Source: an uncultured Bacteroidota bacterium (GTDB taxonomy: Bacteria > Bacteroidota > Bacteroidia > Flavobacteriales_F > PHOS-HE28). From it: 35,808 nucleotides of DNA. The stretch covers positions 1 to 35,808 of the forward strand of contig CADECG010000021.1 of assembly GCA_902825795.1 (NCBI GenBank), in the 5' to 3' direction. The position numbers and the translations under genes are program-made. Numbering within the stretch: the first letter of the stretch is position 1; every line of letters begins with the position of its first letter. Below, one piece after another: positions 32,815 through 35,808 of the stretch. Below the pieces are notes generated by a model. It did not search any database and was not told the DNA's origin. It saw nothing but the letters and a program-made list of their open reading frames with translations.

Positions 32815-34028
32815 GTGTCCTGGTGGAAGAGTTTGCGCGTGCTGGTGCTGATGTCGCGGAAGTAGCTCACGTCCAGATCGGCCGCGCCCATGGCTTTCAC
32901 CACATGCTTGGCGGTGATCTCGCGCGGTGTCGTCAACCGGAAGATCAAGCCGGTATCGTCGAGATGCACGATGCGTTCGCTGCCCAGTGCCTGCACCAAC
33001 CGCGTGCGGTCGAATTCGCCCTTGATCTCGAACACGTTGCTCGCGCGGTCCTGATCGAAGCTGGCCACGGCCCCGCTGAACATCGGCTTGCCGTTCTTCA
33101 GGAAGATGATGTTGTCCGCGATGGCCTCGATCTCGTGCAGTTGCTGGCTGCTGAGGATCACGCTGATCGGGTTGCGGTGCGATGCGGCCAGAAACTTCAG
33201 GTCCTGTAGGAAGAGCTGTTGCGCTTGCAGGTCGAGGTTGGCGATGGGCTCATCGAGCACCAAAATGCGCGGACGCCACACCACCATCTTGGCCAGTTCG
33301 AAACGCAACTTGTAGCCGCTGCTCAACTGGCTCCAGCGCAAATGCTGGAAACGCGTGAGCCCGAGCCGGTGCAACGTGTAGTTGACGCGGTCCTCGTTAT
33401 CGGCGCCGTTGATCCCGTGCACGGCGGCAACGAAGCGAAGGTTCTGCATCAAGGTGCCGTACCACCGCACGCTGCGTTGCGGTATCCACGCAATGCCTTG
33501 CTTGATCAAGTACGGGTCATCGCCGAGCAGAGGATAGCGCGCGGTGCCTTCGTTGTGGTCCAGCAACCCTGCGACTTGTCGCAGCAGGGTGGTCTTGCCG
33601 TTGCCGTTCTCGCCCACCAAGCCGGTGATCTCGCCGGTGCGCAGCTCCAGATCGATCGGCCCCATTTGGAAACGGTGACCGCGTGAGCTGAAGCGTTTGG
33701 TGAGCTGTTGTGCTGCGAACACCACGGCCCCATCCCGGCCTTCCCCAGTGGGGAAGGGGTCGCTCAAGGTGCCCGCACGTTGCACGATCGTTTGCACGAT
33801 CGCCACTGCCCGTTCGCTGAAGGCCGTTCCGACGGAGCCGGACAATTCCGCAGCGCCGAGATCGCGGCTCACGTTGTACTCCGCGCGCAGCGCCATGGCG
33901 GCGGGGCGCAGATCGTGCAGCTCAGGATACTCATCGCAGATGTCCATGATCCTGCGCGTGGCGAGGCTCAGGTCGCTGCCCTGCACCAAGGCGCTCAGCT
34001 CATGCACGCGGTGGGCTGCGGTGGTCAT
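32811..34028 (-). CDS. ABC transporter ATP-binding protein with N-terminal helical extension
   Basis: A 405-residue protein. Residues 1-105 are a helical extension not found in ordinary ABC ATPases (VHELSALVQGSDLSLATRRIMDIC... ALRAEYNVSRDLG). The ABC domain follows: Walker A GENGNGKTT (about 138-146), signature LSSGYKLRFELAK (about 232-244, canonical LSGGQ changed), Walker B ILVLDEP (about 254-260, catalytic Glu present) and D-loop IANLD. The H-loop, usually SSH, reads ILSSQQLHEIE, so the switch His is replaced by Gln. The C-terminal roughly 85 residues are a regulatory part. The linker before the ABC domain encodes DPFPTGEGRDG from a palindromic DNA element. It overlaps the membrane protein by four bases and has a TACTTTTCC element 36 bases upstream. 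Confidence 0.88.
   Translation of the reverse strand: MTTAAHRVHELSALVQGSDLSLATRRIMDICDEYPELHDLRPAAMALRAEYNVSRDLGAAELSGSVGTAFSERAVAIVQTIVQRAGTLSDPFPTGEGRDGAVVFAAQQLTKRFSSRGHRFQMGPIDLELRTGEITGLVGENGNGKTTLLRQVAGLLDHNEGTARYPLLGDDPYLIKQGIAWIPQRSVRWYGTLMQNLRFVAAVHGINGADNEDRVNYTLHRLGLTRFQHLRWSQLSSGYKLRFELAKMVVWRPRILVLDEPIANLDLQAQQLFLQDLKFLAASHRNPISVILSSQQLHEIEAIADNIIFLKNGKPMFSGAVASFDQDRASNVFEIKGEFDRTRLVQALGSERIVHLDDTGLIFRLTTPREITAKHVVKAMGAADLDVSYFRDISTSTRKLFHQDT
33739..33757. repeat. Perfect inverted repeat inside the ABC ATPase gene
   Basis: CCTTCCCC and GGGGAAGG form a perfect 8-base-pair stem with a 3-base loop. It lies in the linker between the N-terminal extension and the ABC domain and is translated as part of DPFPTGEGRDG. 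Such PTGEG-type peptides often arise where intergenic palindromic repeats have entered genes. A related GC-rich palindrome lies at 17827-17864. Confidence 0.5.
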
Positions 34029-34063
34029 CAGTGGTCAATGGTGATGGAAACTGCGGATCGCGT

Positions 34064-34072
34064 GGAAAAGTA
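34064..34072 (-). promoter_or_regulatory. Putative -7 promoter element of the ABC operon
   Basis: Minus-strand TACTTTTCC, near match to TAnnTTTG, 36-44 bases before the ATPase start. An inverted repeat, GCGGCA (34074-34079) with TGCCGC (34086-34091), sits directly upstream where a regulator could bind. Confidence 0.45.
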
Positions 34073-34113
34073 TGCGGCAGCTAAATGCCGCGATCGTTCA
34101 TGTGCTGCCGCAA

Positions 34114-34146
34114 AAGCAAAAGGACCCGATCTCCGGGTCCTTTGCA
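34114..34146 (-). terminator. Intrinsic terminator of the histone-like gene
   Basis: A perfect 10-base-pair stem, AAAGGACCCG with CGGGTCCTTT, and a 5-base loop. Read on the minus strand it is followed by TGCTTTTGC, so the T-run is short. It lies 19 bases after the stop of the Lys/Ala-rich gene and before the ABC operon promoter. Confidence 0.75.
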
Positions 34147-34164
34147 GTCGCTTGCGATAAAGCC

Positions 34165-34401
34165 TCAAGCCTTCTTGGCGGCAGCTTTCGGTGCAGCCTT
34201 CTTGGCGGCTTTCTTGGCCTTTGGTGCTGCGGCTTTCTTCGGTGCTGCGGCTTTTACGGCCACTGCCAAACGCTTTGCGGTAGCGGCTTTGCGCTTCGCG
34301 CGGCTGCGCGTTGCCTTGGCTTTGCTTTGGCCAGCGGGTGCGCTGGGTTGCTTCTTGATCTTCTTGCGCTGTCCGCTCACTGCGGCCTTCTTGTGTGCCA
34401 T
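34165..34401 (-). CDS. Histone H1-like Lys/Ala-rich DNA-binding protein
   Basis: A 78-residue, extremely basic protein made almost only of Lys, Ala, Arg and Pro. The N-terminus is MAHKKAAVSGQRKKIKKQPS and the C-terminal half repeats AAPKKAAAPKAKKAAKKAAPKAAAKKA. This composition matches the C-terminal domain of eukaryotic H1 and bacterial H1-like proteins, which are disordered and coat DNA or RNA without strong sequence preference. A -7-like element (TATCCTTGC) lies shortly upstream and the terminator at 34114-34146 downstream, so it is a single-gene unit. It is divergent from the 21-base repeat array. The low-complexity sequence means family assignment rests on composition. Confidence 0.8.
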   Translation of the reverse strand: MAHKKAAVSGQRKKIKKQPSAPAGQSKAKATRSRAKRKAATAKRLAVAVKAAAPKKAAAPKAKKAAKKAAPKAAAKKA

Positions 34402-34578
34402 GGCTCGGTTGGTTTGGCCGCAAGGATAGAGCGGGGGAGGGGCTGAAAACCGAATACAAGCCGAAGGCTTTCAACAGAGCAGCGTTCGGCAGCCGCGTTC
34501 AGGCAGAAGGATGAACCATAGAGGCTGAAACGCCCTATGAACGCGCACATGAACACACGATGACCTCATAGAAAGGTG
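34402..34578. other. Intergenic stretch before the repeat array
   Basis: First part of a 597-base region without a convincing gene. It contains the short promoter region of the histone-like gene and a small hairpin (AAGCC GAA GGCTT at 34458-34470). Four ATGAAC- or ATGACC-type words recur at 11-25-base spacing (about 34512-34566) and may be a decayed edge of the array. No protein or known RNA was recognised. Confidence 0.4.
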
Positions 34579-34828
34579 CTGTTGGTGAATAGGAAGATGC
34601 TGTTGACGCATACGGCGCGCGTGATGGCATCTCTTGTCATGCTGCAGGTTTCCGTGTTAGGGCTGATAGTCTCTTTTGTCAGGCTGTTGGTTCGTTGGAA
34701 GGCGCTGCTGGTGTATTGGAAGGGGCTGATGGCGCATGGGACGGGGCTGTTGGTCTCTTGGAAGAGGCGCACGGCTTCTTGAACCGGTTGAACGGTATTT
34801 GGGAAAGGTTGAATAGCACGTGGGGCCG
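34579..34828. repeat. Array of about twelve degenerate 21-base tandem units
   Basis: Nine consecutive units of exactly 21 bases run from 34579 to 34767 (starts at 34579, 34600, 34621, 34642, 34663, 34684, 34705, 34726 and 34747). Three diverged units of 20-21 bases continue to about 34828. The plus-strand pattern is CTGNTGGT, three variable bases, then TNGGAAGNGG. Positions 1-3 are CTG in eight of the nine exact units, and position 12 is T in ten of twelve. Positions 9-11 are nearly different in every unit (GAA, GCA, ATC, TTC, CTC, TCG, GTA, CGC, CTC, TTC, TAT, CAC). The period is a multiple of three, so reading frames stay open on both strands. Read on the minus strand the variable triplet is exactly one codon of a heptapeptide repeat. 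The units are too short and too uneven for CRISPR. Confidence 0.8.
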
Positions 34829-34998
34829 TGGTGAGGTGGACATGGTGGACACGGTGACGATGCTTTGTTAAAGGGTGCCGTTGCTGAGATCGGTGGCGGG
34901 AGATGTAAGCTGGGCAACGGTTTGGCGTTGTTAAGAGCGAACCGTGCATGGTGCACCGGCTCCACGGGACAGGTGGACTGTCCGCTAAACGAAAGACC
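34829..34998 (+). promoter_or_regulatory. Hairpin-rich leader between the array and the helical-protein gene
   Basis: A stretch of 170 bases with several short perfect hairpins: CAACG/CGTTG (34915-34930), GTGCA/TGCAC (34944-34956) and GGACAG/CTGTCC (34967-34983), the last ending 15 bases before the ATG. ACGGTT/AACCGT (about 34918-34945) can form an alternative pairing. Short GTGGACA repeats occur near 34836, 34845 and 34973. No exact TAnnTTTG promoter was found. The region looks like a structured 5' leader, but no known riboswitch matches. Confidence 0.35.
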
Positions 34999-35685
34999 AT
35001 GAAAAAGATCGCAGAGAACCGCATGAGCATGTTCTATGCGGTGGAGGGTGTGTGCGACGCGCACGCCGGTGTTTGGGCCGCCTTAGTGCCCTACGCGACG
35101 GCCGTCGGCGAAGTGAAGGCCAACATCGGGCTGATCGAAGATGCCATTGAAGTGCAAGAGGCGGAATTGAAGGGCTATGCCAAGGACAAGGCCGAGAAGA
35201 AGGAGGTGATGGTGGACCTGACCTTGGATTTGGCGCAAGCCGGGTATGCGCTCGCGGTTGACATCGGCGATGCGGTGTTACAGGGTAAAATGGATTTCAG
35301 TCGGAGCGACCTGTTTGCGGGGCGTGATACGGTGATCGGGCAGCGCTGCCAAGGGATCCATACCGAAGCCGCCGCAGTGGTGGCACAACTTGCACCGTAC
35401 GGTATCCTACCCGCCGACCTAACCGCATTGCAAACGGCCATTGATGCCTACGTGGATGTGGTGGATGCACCGCGCGTAGCAGTGACGGTGCGTAAGGGCG
35501 CGACGACGGCGATCGACAAATTGGTGAGCCAGACCAGCGACATCCTGAACGATCGGATGGACAAGATGATGCCGGAGTTCAAGACCTCGGCACCCGCGTT
35601 CTTCCAGGAGTACTTCGATGCGCGGATCATTGTGGATCTGGGTGGGAAGGAGGGGGAGGAAGAAACGCCTCCGCCTACGCCGTAG
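34999..35685 (+). CDS. All-helical cytosolic protein of unknown function next to the repeat array
   Basis: A 228-residue protein without signal peptide or membrane helix. It is predicted almost entirely helical: MKKIAENRMSMFYAVEGVCDAHAGVWAALVPYATAVGEVKANIGLIEDAIEV, then EAELKGYAKDKAEKKEVMVDLTLDLAQAGYALAVDIGD, DFSRSDLFAGRDTVIGQRCQGIHTEAAAVVAQLAPYG, TALQTAIDAYVDVVDAPRVAVTVRKGATTAIDKLVSQTSDIL and a C-terminal FFQEYFDARIIVDLGG. An acidic, Pro-rich tail (KEGEEETPPPTP) closes it. I believe similar proteins with an ENRMxMFxAV opening and a FxxxYxxARxIxD end recur in Bacteroidota without a function. No catalytic residues are evident. The ATG at 34999 was chosen from that pattern; the frame extends to 34948. 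It lies directly downstream of the 21-base array. Confidence 0.75.
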   Translation: MKKIAENRMSMFYAVEGVCDAHAGVWAALVPYATAVGEVKANIGLIEDAIEVQEAELKGYAKDKAEKKEVMVDLTLDLAQAGYALAVDIGDAVLQGKMDFSRSDLFAGRDTVIGQRCQGIHTEAAAVVAQLAPYGILPADLTALQTAIDAYVDVVDAPRVAVTVRKGATTAIDKLVSQTSDILNDRMDKMMPEFKTSAPAFFQEYFDARIIVDLGGKEGEEETPPPTP

Positions 35686-35808
35686 GCTGCAACGCGGCGT
35701 GCATGCCCACGCATTGGCCGATGCGGTAGGCGAACAAAAGGGCCCGGTGGAAGTGTAAGCTTCCCCATTGTTGGGCCACGTGATAGTGGAGGTCAACGGG
35801 ATTTTTCC

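Noticed and set aside
34579..34828. CRISPR array or CRISPR-like repeat-spacer structure
   Set aside because: Units are 21 bases with no constant direct repeat of 24-37 bases and no true spacers, and no cas genes are in view. It was kept as a tandem repeat array instead.
35686..35808. Start of a further gene or a terminator after the helical-protein gene
   Set aside because: Minus-strand frames here are low-complexity shadows of the 34999 gene. A weak GGAAG/CTTCC hairpin lacks a T-run, and the window ends too soon to decide.

Overview
The window reads as a chromosomal segment from a moderately GC-rich member of the Bacteroidota, most like a Flavobacteriales/Cryomorphaceae-type lineage. The evidence is two secreted proteins with type IX secretion (T9SS) sorting tails, two TonB-dependent receptors, Bacteroidota-restricted families (DUF4290, DUF4292, a basic periplasmic IQDKATRKR protein), a GGGP-synthase-like enzyme, and upstream elements matching the Bacteroidota -7 promoter element TAnnTTTG. 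No rRNA, tRNA, insertion sequence, phage gene or CRISPR array was recognised. Most of the window looks like stable core genome.

Layout. 1-2988: a truncated TonB-dependent receptor, a small basic secreted protein, and a lipoprotein with a Rieske-like fold but degenerate metal ligands. 2989-8088: ahcY, a GGGP-synthase-family gene, a T9SS cargo protein, and a TPR/transmembrane/class III cyclase with adenylate cyclase residues. 8100-12065: a T9SS cargo protein, then a TonB-dependent receptor behind a TPP riboswitch, so probably the outer-membrane thiamine receptor. 12094-14882: murA (Cys to Asp in the active-site loop), an outer-membrane-type protein and DUF4290. 15024-16316: a GH16 glucanase-like secreted enzyme. 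16404-23543: a long leftward cluster dut, sugar nucleotidyltransferase, TPR lipoprotein, DUF4292 lipoprotein, EnvC-like activator, tatA (57 codons) and gatA. 23607-28640: less conserved membrane, lipoprotein and beta-barrel genes, plus a GT39/ArnT-type glycosyltransferase. 28667-34028: UvrD/PcrA helicase, preceded by a two-gene ABC transporter with an unusual ATPase.

The most unusual part is the right end. Between a divergently transcribed histone H1-like gene (34165-34401) and a gene for an all-helical protein of unknown function (34999-35685) lies a 597-base intergenic region. It holds an array of about twelve degenerate 21-base units (34579-34828). Each unit carries a hypervariable triplet at the same position. 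Read on the minus strand that triplet is exactly one codon of a heptapeptide repeat. The array is followed by several short hairpins leading up to the helical-protein gene. I do not know a described system with this architecture, and it is the best candidate here for something new.

Gene starts were chosen from signal peptides, family length and the distance to TAnnTTTG-like elements. Such elements sit upstream of at least a dozen genes, often so close that the mRNA would have almost no leader.
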